64,000 nt of DNA. Origin: Phaeosaccion multiseriatum. Lineage: Eukaryota > Ochrophyta, other classes. Positions 44,527 through 54,887 of the stretch are shown one piece after another. The notes below the pieces were generated by a model, which worked only from the letters and a program-made list of their open reading frames with translations, did no database searches and was not told the origin of the DNA. How positions within the stretch are numbered: the stretch's first letter is position 1; every line of letters starts with the position of its first letter. Both the position numbers and the translations under genes were made by a program. The stretch covers positions 2,480,001-2,544,000 of the forward strand of contig OZ218951.1 in NCBI GenBank assembly GCA_965112735.1, in the 5' to 3' direction.

Positions 44527-44976
44527 TCAGCGTCCCATCTCCCGTGCAACCATAAAACCCGTCCTGTCTGCCTCTTGAGGATCCAAGTGGGCGTCAGTCA
44601 TGTGTAGCGCATCTCCAAACTCCAAGTCGTGCACTTCGAAGGCGGCGGCAGTTGCAGCAGTAGGAGCAGCGGAGGGGTCGTGGCAGGCTAAGCACACAAG
44701 TCTCGAGGACGGCAAGGAGGGGCAAATACTGTTGCTGTCCACGTCGTTGCTCGTTTCCATGTCCAGCCCCCCGAAGTTAGAGTCGCCACCACGCACCGCC
44801 ACCTCCTCGTCAGCCTGGGTACTTCCTCCTTCGCTCCGCTCTCTTTCTGTCTCTTCCATGTCGCCCTCCTCTTCTTCTCCGCCGCCATCTTCCCCCTCCT
44901 GTCTCCCTGGTACCTCTCCCTTCCTTTGCTGCCGATGGGGAGGAAGGAGCAGAAGGATGCACACACAATGATACAA
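44527..44976 (-). CDS. Possible acidic protein, not identified
   Basis: An open frame of about 150 codons on the minus strand with an acidic middle (EDGGGEEEEGDMEE) and a Cys pair (LVCLACHD). No family is recognised, no start is secure and no splice structure supports it. It may be the 3' exon of a gene or chance. Confidence 0.2.
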   Translation of the reverse strand: MYHCVCILLLLPPHRQQRKGEVPGRQEGEDGGGEEEEGDMEETERERSEGGSTQADEEVAVRGGDSNFGGLDMETSNDVDSNSICPSLPSSRLVCLACHDPSAAPTAATAAAFEVHDLEFGDALHMTDAHLDPQEADRTGFMVAREMGR

Positions 44977-45448
44977 TTGTCCCTAGTGGAGAACCTCTGC
45001 CGTAGACAGCACCGTTGCATCGCGCGCCAAGCTACAAAAGCGAGTGTCCCCCGCAGAGTCGTGCTCATTTCATTTGCCTTATCCTTTTTCCTCCCCCTCC
45101 CAATCAGCCGTACTGCCCATCCCCCCTCTTCCGACGGCGCCACCGCTGGTGTTGCTGCGGCTGCTCCTTGTTCTTGTCATTATCTTCCTCCTCGTGCTCC
45201 TTCGCTCCATCGGCCAGCAGCATTCGACACTCGACACTATCGCCAAACAGAGCGAAGAGAGCGAATTGCGAATTGGATGGTGCATATGTTGGTCCTCCGC
45301 CCCAGCTCACAGCTGGCTGAGAAGGAGGTGGGTCTTTCTCTCCTTCCCCCTCTCCCCCTCCCTTCCTCCCTCCCTCCTTTCCCGCTCCCTCCCTCCCCTC
45401 GCCCCTTCCCTCCCTTCCCGAGAGAGCAGTAAGAGCTTAGGACAGAAA

Positions 45449-47884
45449 ATGTTGATGATGAGAGCGGTGTCATTGAGGGGGGTGACCAGAACGTGCTACT
45501 CCTCTTGCATTGGCAGGAATAGAAGAGGACCGCTGCTTAAACGGCGTACCGACTCTACTCTCCATCAGCAGAAGCAGCTGCCGCAGCAATGGTCCTGCTA
45601 CTCTACTGGGGGAAGTGACAAGTCGAGACAGATACGGCTTATGAGGGAGATCCAGGATCTGGGGAGGAGAAAGGATTGGAAGAAGGTTGCACCTACTCTG
45701 GAGCGCGCACGGCGAGAGGGCCTCAAGCCCAACAAGTACTGTTTGAATGCTGCGATTACCGCGATTGGGAAGAGTGGGCGGTGGAAGGGCGCTTTGAGAC
45801 TTCTGGACGAGATGAAAGCAGAAGGACTCTCTCCCGACGTAATCAGCTACAGCTCCGCCATTGACGCATGCGCCAGAGCCAGCCAGCACATGGAAGCATT
45901 GGTTTTGCTGAGGGAGATGAAGGCAGAAGGACTCGCTCCCAATGAAATCAGCTACAACTCCACCATGAACGCATGCGCCAGAGCCAGCCAGCACATGGAA
46001 GCATTGGTTTTGCTGAGGGAGATGAAGGCAGAAGGACTCGCTCCCAATGAAATCAGCTACAACTCCACCATGAACGCATGCGCCAAGGCCGGCCAACACG
46101 TGGAGGCATTGGTTTTGCTGAGGGAGATGAAGGCAGAAGGACTCGCTCCGGATGAAATCAGCTACAGCTCCACCATTAACGCATGCGCCAGAGCCAGCCA
46201 GCACATGGAAGCATTGGTTTTGCTGAGGGAGATGAAGGCAGAAGGACTCGCTCCGGATGAAATCAGCTACAACTCCACCATGAACGCATGCGCCAAGGCC
46301 GGCCAACACGTGGAGGCATTGGTTTTGCTGAGGGAGATGAAGGCAGAAGGACTCGCTCCGGATGAAATCAGCTACAACTCCACCATTAACGCATGCGCCA
46401 GGGCCAGCCAACACGTGGAGGCATTGGTTTTGCTGAGGGAGATGAAGGCAGAAGGACTCGCTCCGGATGAAATCAGCTACAACTCCACCATTAACGCATG
46501 CGCCAGGGCCAGCCAGCACATGGAAGCATTGGTTTTGCTGAGGGAGATGAAGGCAGAAGGACTCGCTCTGAATGAAATCAGCTACAACTCCACCATTAAC
46601 GCATGCGCCAGGGCCAGCCAACACGTTGAGGCATTGGTTTTGCTGAGGGAGATGAAGGCGGAAGGACTCACTCCCAATGAAATCAGCTACAGCTCCACCA
46701 TTAACGCATGCGCCAGGGCCAGCCAACACGTGGAGGCATTGGTTTTGCTGAGGGAGATGAAGGCGGAAGAACTCACTCCCAATGAAATCAGCTACAACTC
46801 CACCATTAACGCATGCGCCAAGGCCAGCCAACACGTTGAGGCATTGGTTTTACTGAGGGAGATGAAGGCGGAAGGACTCGCTCCGGATGAAATCAGCTAC
46901 AACTCCACCATTAACGCATGCGCCAAGGCCAGCCAACACGTTGATGCATTGGTTTTACTGAGGGAGATGAAGGCGGAAGGACTCGCTCCGGATGAAATCA
47001 GCTACAGTGCCACCATTAACGCATGCGCCAGGGCCAGCCAGCACATGGAAGCATTGGTCTTACTGAGGGAGATGAAGGCGGAAGAACTCGCTCCCAATGA
47101 AATCAGCTACAACTCCACCATTAACGCATGCGCCAGGGCCAGCCAACACGTTGAGGCATTGGTTTTGCTGAGGGAGATGAAGGCGGAAGGACTCGCTCCA
47201 GATGAAATCAGCTACAGTGCCACCATTAACGCATGCGCCAGGGCCAGCCAACACGTTGATGCATTGGTTTTGCTGAGGGAGATGAAGGCAGAAGGACTCG
47301 CTCCCAATGAAATCAGCTACAACTCCACCATTAACGCATGCGCCAAGGCCAGCCAATACGTGGAGGCATTGGTTTTACTGAGGGAGACGAAAGCAGAAGG
47401 ACTCTCTCCCGACGTAATCAGCTACAGCTCCACCATTAACGCATGCGCCAGGGCCAGCCAACACGTGGAGGCATTGGTTTTGCTGAGGGAGATGAAGGCG
47501 GAAGGACTCGCTCCGGATGTAATCAGCTACAGCGCCGTTATTGATGGTCTGCAGGAGGGTGGAGAGGAGGAGGCTGCTGACGAGCTGTACGAAGAGGCCG
47601 TATCGCTGGGGATTTTGAATCACTGGAAGAAAGGTGGGCAGGAGATGGATTTGCACGACTTCACCAGGGGAACGAGCAAGGCAGCGCTTCGTCACGTGCT
47701 CTCAGAGGCGAAGCCGGGGGCTGAGGTCAAAGTCATCACAGGCCGAGGCCGAGGCAGTGAGGGCGGCGTCAGCGTTCTCAAGCCCGCGGTGCTGGCCTAC
47801 TTGCAGGAAAGAGCAGGAGTCGAAGTACGGGAAGACGAACGTAACCCGGGGATGGTGGTGATGCGAGTCACCGGTGCGCGATGA
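45449..47884 (+). CDS. PPR-SMR RNA-binding protein (811 aa)
   Basis: A single exon from the ATG at 45449. The N-terminus (MLMMRAVSLRGVTRTCYSSC) is basic and hydroxylated, as in mitochondrial or plastid transit peptides. Two more diverged PPR motifs are followed by sixteen near-identical 35-residue motifs of the form SYNSTINACARASQHVEALV..LLREMKAEGLAPDEI, and one degenerate motif. A C-terminal Smr domain carries MDLHDF and VITGRGRGSEGG. By family, P-type PPR tracts bind single-stranded organelle RNA one base per motif, and SMR domains can have nuclease or RNA-binding activity. Variation between motifs falls mainly at the base-specifying positions (SYN/SYS; PD/PN). The frame is open upstream to about 45044, but no ATG is available there. 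Confidence 0.92.
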   Translation: MLMMRAVSLRGVTRTCYSSCIGRNRRGPLLKRRTDSTLHQQKQLPQQWSCYSTGGSDKSRQIRLMREIQDLGRRKDWKKVAPTLERARREGLKPNKYCLNAAITAIGKSGRWKGALRLLDEMKAEGLSPDVISYSSAIDACARASQHMEALVLLREMKAEGLAPNEISYNSTMNACARASQHMEALVLLREMKAEGLAPNEISYNSTMNACAKAGQHVEALVLLREMKAEGLAPDEISYSSTINACARASQHMEALVLLREMKAEGLAPDEISYNSTMNACAKAGQHVEALVLLREMKAEGLAPDEISYNSTINACARASQHVEALVLLREMKAEGLAPDEISYNSTINACARASQHMEALVLLREMKAEGLALNEISYNSTINACARASQHVEALVLLREMKAEGLTPNEISYSSTINACARASQHVEALVLLREMKAEELTPNEISYNSTINACAKASQHVEALVLLREMKAEGLAPDEISYNSTINACAKASQHVDALVLLREMKAEGLAPDEISYSATINACARASQHMEALVLLREMKAEELAPNEISYNSTINACARASQHVEALVLLREMKAEGLAPDEISYSATINACARASQHVDALVLLREMKAEGLAPNEISYNSTINACAKASQYVEALVLLRETKAEGLSPDVISYSSTINACARASQHVEALVLLREMKAEGLAPDVISYSAVIDGLQEGGEEEAADELYEEAVSLGILNHWKKGGQEMDLHDFTRGTSKAALRHVLSEAKPGAEVKVITGRGRGSEGGVSVLKPAVLAYLQERAGVEVREDERNPGMVVMRVTGAR
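45841..47520 (+). repeat. Sixteen 105-bp tandem repeats encoding PPR motifs
   Basis: The landmark AATCAGCTAC recurs every 105 bp from 45841 to 47521, exactly 16 units. Units differ by few substitutions at the DNA level. Confidence 0.97.
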
Positions 47885-48425
47885 CGCTGCCGTTGATGGG
47901 CGTCGAAGGCGTACCCCGTGAGTCTCAGTTGCGTCCTGGTCTTGGTCCTATCACTCGGCGGAATTGTCGGGTGGCTGTGGCTGGCGTGGCAGGCAGTCGC
48001 ACCAACTCCCTGTCTTGGTGTGCTTGCAACTGCTGCTACGGAACCATGTCGAGGCCAAGGAACTGAAACTCATCACCATGGCCGTGGAGCGGGATGACGG
48101 CAGCAACTGAGCACTAGTTAAGCACCAGTGTTATGTGGCCGGAAGGGGCCAGCCCTCCCGCAAGGCTGAGCTCGTGGATAAGACCTTGCGGGTGAAGAGC
48201 TTGCGCGTGGTGTGCGGGGATGGGATCTGCCTGCCGGTCTTGCAGCTGCAGCTGGATACCGGGCATCCCAACGACAGGGGGCGAGTAGGCAGAGAAGAGA
48301 TAGGTAAATAGGTGGATACATGTCGAGCTCACACACATACTTTCAATCGAAACATTGTACTTGACTTTTCCTGCTGCTTCGGAATGCTGTCATAGCGCGC
48401 TGCGTCTCGTTGGACTTCTGCTGCG

Positions 48426-48462
<37 letters not shown>

Positions 48463-48600
48463 TGTCCATTCGTCGTCCTGACCCCCGTTTCCGCGGGGAC
48501 TCGGCGGCGGAACAACAAAGGGGTGTAACGGGTGTAACGGATGCCCGCCTCGGGTCGGACAGGAGAAGGGAAAAGAAGAAAGGAAAGCACCCCGGCCAGC
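47885..48600. other. Spacer with CTG repeat
   Basis: No gene is supported. A (CTG)n tract lies at about 48428-48460. Confidence 0.5.
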
Positions 48601-48639
48601 ACCTCAATCAATTGCACATCACCCTCCAGTGCCATCCCC

Positions 48640-51240
48640 ACCCGCTGCCTGCCTGGGTGGGTGGGTGGGGGTGTGGGTACGTGGGTACGTGGGTGGGTGG
48701 GTGCGTGGGTGGGTGGGTGGGTGCGTGCGTGGGTGCTTGTGTGGTGGGGGGTGTGGGGGTGGGTGAGTGAGTGAGTGTGTTGGTGGGTGGATGCGTGCGT
48801 GGGTGGGTGAGTGAGTGTGTAGGTAGGTAGGTGCGTGGGGGTGTGGGGGTGGGTGATTGCGTGGGTGCATGTGTGGGTGGGTGAGTGAATAAGTGAGGGA
48901 GTGAGATAGTGCGTGCAGCCAGTAGGTCTGTGTGATAGGTTCAGGGGGGGGGGGGGGAGTGTGGCAGCCAGGACAGCGCTCCGGCGGGTGATAGACGGGT
49001 GGGGTGCAAACGAACCGTCTTGCCTGTAAACAGAGCAGCTGTCCATTTTGGGAAGGGCGAGAAGAAGCGGAACACTCGCAGACCACGCGAGTAACAAATG
49101 AAGACAAGCAAGTTTTTGTACACCAGCAGCAGCACAGCAAGCAAGAGGCTTGGGTGCCCATGGAGAGGCGTGGGGATGGGTGTGTGATGAGTGGGTAGAT
49201 GGGTGGGTGCGTGCGTGCGTGGGTGGGTGGTTGCGTGCGTGGGTGGGTAGTTGTGCGTGTGGCTGTGGGTGTGTGATGGGGGGTGTGGGGTGTAGGTGCA
49301 TGGGCAGGACAATATCGACATTGGTGTCGAGGAGGTCTACTTCGGTCTAATTCGGGATGGTGGGCGGGAGTGTATCGGGTCAGTGACAAGGCCGTGTGTT
49401 AGAAGTCGAGCTTTTGCTAAGCTCATACCTACCCTCTGAATTCAGACACGTGTATGGGAGGCAAAAGGGATAAGAGCAAGGGCATAGAGGACAGTGCGAC
49501 AAGGACAAGGACATCATCAAGGGAGTGGTATTGGACATTAGCAACAACGTCAATTAATTACATATCAACTCTTATGCACATCGTAGACAACTTGGAGTGA
49601 GCGGTAGGCCACTACGTGGCTACTGAGAGCGGTTCCGGGAAGGGTCGTCTCTGCCCTTGGCTCGGAGACTAACAGGGGGGGGGTGGATGGGTGGGTGGGA
49701 GTGTGGGTACATGGGTGGGTGGGTGCGTGGGTGGGTGTGTGGGTTGGTGGGTGGGTTCGTGCGTGCGTGGGTGCGCGTGTGGTGGGGGGTGTGGGGGTGG
49801 GTGAGTGAGTGAGTGTGTGGGTGAGTGAGTGAGTGAGTGGGTAGGTGGGTGGGTGGGGTGGATGAGTGCGTGGGTGCGTGTGTGGTTGGGGGTGTGGGGG
49901 TGGGTGAGTGCGTGGGTGGGTAGGTGGGTGGGTGCGTGAGTGAGTGCGTGCAGTAGGTCTGTGTGATAGCTTCAGGGGGGAGGTAGGGAGGGTGTGGCAG
50001 CCAGGACAGCGCTCCGGCGGGTGATAGACGGGTGGGGTGCAAACGAACCGTCTTGCCTGGAAACAGAGCGGCTGTCCATTTTGGGAAGGGCGAGAAGAAG
50101 CGGAACACGCGCAGACCACGCGAGTAGCAAATGAAGACAAGCAAGTTTTTACACACCAGCAGCAGCACAGCAAGCAAGAGGCTTGGGTGCCCATGGAGAG
50201 GAGTGGGGGTGGGTGTGTGAGTGAGTGGGGGTGTGGGTAGGTGGGTGGGGGTGTGGGTACGTGGGTGGGTGGGTGCGTGGGTGGGTGGGTAGGTGCGTGC
50301 GTGGGTGGGTGATGGGGGGTGTGGGGTGTAGGTGCATGGGCAGGACATCGACATTGGTATCGAGGAGGTCTATTTCGGTCTAGTTCGGAATGGTGGGCGG
50401 GAGGGTATCGGGTCAGTGACAAGGCCGCGTAGGAGGCAAAAGAGATCAAAGCAAGGGCATACAGCACACTGTGGCAAGTGTATAGACAAGGACATCATCA
50501 AGGGAGTGGTGTTGGACACTAGCGACGTCTATTAATTACATACATTTCCACTTGCTCAACTCTTACGCACATCATAGAGAACTTGGAGGGAGCGGTAGGC
50601 CACTAAGTGGCTACTGGGAGCGGTTCCGGGAAGGGTCGTCTCTGCCCTTGGCTCGGAGGCTGAGAGGGAGTGGGTGGGTGGGTGGGGGTGTGGGTACGTG
50701 AGTGGGTACGTGAGTGGGTACGTGCGTGGGTGTGTGGGTGCGTGCGTGGGTGGATGAATGCGTGCGTGGGTGGGTTCGTGCGTGCGTGGGTGCGTGGGTG
50801 GTGCGGGGTGTGGGGGTGGGTGAGTGAGTGAGTGAGTGAGTGAGTGTGTGGGTAGGTGGGTGGGGGTGTGGGGGGTGGGTGGGTTAGTGAGTGGGTAGGT
50901 GGGTGGGTGGGGTGGATGAGTGCGTGGCTGCGTGTGTGGTTGGGGGTGTGAGGGTGGGTGCGTGCGTGGGTGCGTGTGTGGGTGGGTGCGTGAGTGAGTG
51001 CGTGTAGTAGGTCTGTGTGATCGCTTCGCTCAGGGGGGGGGGGGAGGGTGTGGCAGCCAGGACAGCGCTCCAGCGGGTGGTAGACGGGTGGGGTGCAACA
51101 AGCGGCCCGACTTGCTTGTAAAGAGAGCGGCTGTCCATTTTGGGGAAGCGGAACACGCGCAGACCACGCGAGTAGCAAATGAAGACAAGAAGTATAGCAA
51201 GCAAGAGGCTCGGGTGCCCATGGAGAGAGTGAGGGCGAGG
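48640..51240. repeat. About three tandem units of 1.04 kb, GGGT-rich
   Basis: A conserved core (GTAGGTCTGTGTGAT, then GTGTGGCAGCCAGGACAGCG) occurs at about 48920, 49955 and 51005, spacing near 1.03-1.05 kb. A second core containing GAGGTCTAYTTCGGTCTA occurs at about 49330 and 50366, and a third containing AGCGGTTCCGGGAAGGGTCG at about 49627 and 50617. Between cores lie long GGGT/GAGT runs. Related cores recur at 55400 and 60960. No protein-coding potential beyond low-complexity frames. Confidence 0.8.
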
Positions 51241-51344
51241 GGGGGTGTGCGTGACTCTCGTCGAATGGGTGGTGTAAAGAAACAACAGTGTTTGGTTCGT
51301 CAAGGGGAATCACGCGGTGCACGTCGCATCTCTTTCAAAAGGGT

Positions 51345-51360
51345 GGTGTTGAGAAACACC
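51345..51360 (-). promoter_or_regulatory. Orphan histone-type 3' stem-loop
   Basis: On the minus strand it reads GGTGTTTCTCAACACC followed by ACCC, a 6-bp stem with a 4-nt loop like those after the histone genes of this window. No histone frame lies next to it. A decayed second copy is at about 51271-51286. Confidence 0.7.
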
Positions 51361-51610
51361 AGTGTTGTTGTTTTGTGTTGACGCACTTGACGCTCACAAA
51401 GAAAGCCGGGTCCCTCAGTCAATCACATCCCAGGAGCGAAGCAGCAGCAGCTAAGTATACATGGGGGGGAATTGATACCTCGCTCCAGGCGGCGGGAGCC
51501 CTTTTTCACTGCCATAAATAAATCTGTGTGTGTGGTATTATTTGAAATCACAACCCCTTGCGATCACGAGCTTGAACGAGCACACAAGTTGGCATAGAGC
51601 AGCGCATACA

Positions 51611-52943
51611 ATGAACAGACGGGAGGGAGCACTATCAGGGGAGGCACGAGAGGCGGAGGGGGCGCGACGTATGAGCAAGGCTGTCGCGCACGACGAGGGA
51701 GGAGATGGAGGACATGACAATCGGGGGGAGGAAACGCGGCTAATCGACGACGATGTAGCGGAGATGGACCCAGCCAGGAGGGCCATGTTCGGTATGACCG
51801 TCATGATGGAGCTCAAGCCCGGCGTCTGGTGGGCTGGAGTCGTGTGCGATCCTCGCTTCGCTCCTCATCCGGTCATGGTCACGGCCCAAAAATGCCTCCC
51901 CCGAGCACAAGACCTGGTCTTCCTCTTCGGCGTCAAGTACCCATTTGTTATGGCGCCGTGCTGGTGAGCGAGGTTTAGTAGGGCATCAAGCAATCTGTCC
52001 ATCCCATCCAGCCTAACGAACAAGCAACGCGTCCCAATCAGGTCCATCAAGCCCTTCGATGGCGATGTGGATGTTCTTCCCGCGATGCTCGAGGGCAGCG
52101 ATGCCCAGGGCTGGATGGAAGGCATGAAGCAAGCCAAGAGGCATGCCTCCCTACCTGAGCACCAGAGGATGCGGTGGATAAGAAAGGGCGGCAGGAGGAG
52201 AGGGGGAATTGGAGGAGAGGTGCGTTCCCTGCTGCCCGCCGCAAATTCTCTGCTTTGTAAGTACCTCACTCTCCACTCTCTATCCCCGCCCCGCAGTCAG
52301 CACACAATCGCATGCACCAATTCTACCGGAACCTCGACCAAGACCGGTCGGCGGCGCCGCTGGTGAGACCGAAGGCACAGCGTCCCGAACATGGCGCCCC
52401 TGTGATGCCGCTCGTGACGGCGCTCGACATGGCTGAGGAGGAGGAGGTTGGCGAGGTCCGTAATGCAGCGGCGCACCTGTATGTTAGACAAAGCAGCAGG
52501 GGCAAGAGCAAGAGAGAGACCGGCCAAAAGCATGGTGAGGAGAATGGGGGGTTGCTTGGGGCGGCGGAGCAGCGGTTGGTGTTTCATTCTTCTTCTTCTT
52601 CTTCTTCTTTCGCTTGCTTCTGGCGGTGAGATGCATACTCACATGGCTACCACCCCCATTGCCGTCGATTGCGTACATACCGCAGCAGCAACCACCCGAG
52701 GGGTTCTTCGTCTATGTGGAGCTGTACGCCGATGACCAAGGAAGGGAAGGCCCTTGCGTCCCTTCCTGGGCCGAGTGGCCGGAGCTCGAGAGCGACAGCA
52801 GCGAGGAGGCCGCCGGCACCGCTGCCCCCTCGCCACCCGGCATCATCAGTGCCAAAAGCAGCGGCGACGAGGGCGACAGCGCGCGAGCACCTCCACCCCC
52901 CCGAGCGAAGCCAATCCAGCACGAGAAGGAGCAGCGGCAGTAG
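51611..52943 (+). CDS. PWWP-domain-like protein (about 284 aa as modelled)
   Basis: Exons 51611-51963, 52042-52219, 52297-52362 and 52686-52943 join in phase. After a charged N-terminus comes MTVMMELKPGVWWAGVVCDP, then AQDLVFLFGVKYPFVMAPCW and, from exon 2, SIKPFDGDVDV with a helical region. The small beta-barrel followed by helices resembles PWWP domains, which bind methylated histone tails and DNA; the signature reads VWWAG. Exon 4 encodes FFVYVELYADD and an acidic Ser-rich tail. The last exon may instead splice onward, because acidic coding-like sequence (SSDDSDDDSGDD) continues in another frame at 53150-53210. Thus the border with the next gene is uncertain. A broken copy of its 5' part is at 43820-44430. 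Confidence 0.55.
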
Positions 52944-53262
52944 CCACAGCGACCCCACCGGCGACAGCAGCATTGACAGCACCACCACCCGCACCAGCCG
53001 CTCCAGCAGCAGCGACACCCTGTGAGTCGGGCAGCGGCCTCGGAGCAGCTCCGTCACCAGAGGAAAGCGGCACGGGCAGCATCGGAGCAGCGACAGCTCC
53101 ATCCGCAGCACCTTGCGACTCCTCCAGCGGGGCGGCTGCAGCGTCAGGAGACCAGCACTACGGTGGCGACAGCAGCGACGACAGCGACGACGACAGCGGC
53201 GACGACAAGGCGCCCTCGGGAGCAGGGGGCGGGCCTTCGATGCGCCGCACCTCCTGGGCTGC

Positions 53263-54386
53263 ATGCGAGAGGAAGCGCAAGCCAGCAGGGGAGGCGAGAG
53301 CCCCCGCCACTGCCGCCCCGCCAAGGGCGCTGCGGAGGTTCAGCAGCTTTTCGAAGGGCGGCAGGTCCTGGCCAACCCCCGCCCTGGCCCGGGGAGCCAA
53401 CTGCCGCGTAGTCGCCCTGATGAGCAGACACTGCACCCCCTCTTGGATCGCTTCTGCGCGCTAAAGGTAGGTTTGTGACACTTGCTTGTGGGCAGCTGAC
53501 TCACTACACACACACACAGCCACAGCCACACGGCCGGTCGCCTCCTTTGTGTCCCCACCAAATACTAATACAGAATCATGTTCCTCTGCCTTGCTTGCTT
53601 GTTCAGGCTCTTAAGGATCCCAACGCCATGGCCACTCTGCTGCCCATAGTGTCCATGAACACTCTCCTCCACTGGTGCGACGACCTGTCGCCGGGGAAGT
53701 TGGACATGCTGTGGAATTTGCGCCGCCCGGACGAAGGCAAGGCCTTGGCCCCCGAGCAAGTCGTAGGACTCGGTTGCGAGGACGTTCCTCAGGATACGAG
53801 CGTCGTCTATTTCGCCTGGCCATCCGTGGAGCAGGGGAATCGGGACAAGACTCCGGAGAAGGTTCTCGCACTGCTGAGGGAAAATGTGCCTGGGATGGAC
53901 AAGTATGACACCGTGGGCGAGGCGGTGCTCAAGCTCATCGACTCCTTCGAGCCAGAGAATGGAGGACGCATGGCGGGAGGAGGCAAGGTGGGCACCACCA
54001 GGCACCATGGCGGCCGTTTTGGAGTGTACAACACGAGCGGCCCGCTGCAGCACCTGCTCCTACTCGCCAAGAAGCTGGGCCTCGCCGACTACTTCTCCCT
54101 ATATTACGTCGTCCTCTTCCACGCTGTCGAGCTGTACTCCCCCTACCGCGACACGTCCTCGGACGAAGAAGCCACCAAGCGCAAGGACAACCAAATGGTC
54201 TACCTCGAGGCCATCGAGACCACCTGCGCCGCCATCATCGGCCCCCAGTGGCTCCCCGCCTTCGCGCGCTTCGGCCGCTTCAGTGGAGGGGGATCATGCA
54301 ACAACAACGACACCCCCCCCTTCACCATCAAGGCTCAACACCTGAGCCGCCGCAGCAGCAGCAGCAGCAGCAGCGGCGGTGGTGGT

Positions 54387-54419
<33 letters not shown>

Positions 54420-54887
54420 GGTGGTGGTAGCAGCAGCAGCAGCAGCAGCAGCGGCGGTGGTGGTAGCAGCAGCAGCAGCAGCGGCGGTGGCGGTAGCAGC
54501 AGCAGCACTGGGGTGACGAAGAAGAGGAAGCTGTGCAGCGTAGCAGGCTGCGACAAACGAGCGAGAAAAGGCGGCCTTTGCGACAAGCACGGGGGCCAGA
54601 GGAAGAGGAAGCTGTGCAACCACGGCGGAGGAGGCCGCTGCCCCAACCAGGTCGTCAAGGATGGCGTGTGTGTGCAGCATGGCGCCACTGTAAAGCGGTG
54701 CAGCGTGGACCACTGCGACAGTGCTTCCAAGAAGGACGGTCTGTGCATTCGCCACGGGGCCCCTGTGAAGCGGTGCAGCGTACAAGACTGCGACAAGCTC
54801 GCCCAGCAGGGCGGAGTGTGCCGCAGGCATAGCAGCAGCAGAGAGGAGGGACCTCCGCCAAAGAAGCAGAAGCGCGCTCCTGGCTAG
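53263..54887 (+). CDS. WRKY19-like zinc-finger protein with a novel central domain (about 494 aa)
   Basis: Exons 53263-53466 and 53607-54887 join in phase 0 (CALK/ALKDPN). The central part (MATLLPIVSMNTLLHWCDDL to GPQWLPAFARFG, about 220 residues) is globular-looking but matches no family I know. A long Ser/Gly low-complexity linker follows. It ends in four Cys/His units such as CSVAGCDKRARKGGLCDKH, pattern C-x4-C-x9-C-x2-H (the second has C-x7-C). Such repeats are frequent in oomycete and other stramenopile proteins labelled WRKY19-like. A basic end (KKQKRAPG) suggests nuclear localisation. The N-terminus may extend upstream, possibly joining the PWWP-like gene. Confidence 0.7.

Noticed and set aside
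45470-46834. Long minus-strand open frame of about 450 codons with repeats opposite the PPR gene
   Set aside because: It is the antisense shadow of the 105-bp PPR repeats; openness follows from repetition of one stop-free unit.
45841-47520. CRISPR-like regular repeat spacing
   Set aside because: Repeats are contiguous 105-bp coding units without spacers, in a eukaryotic gene.
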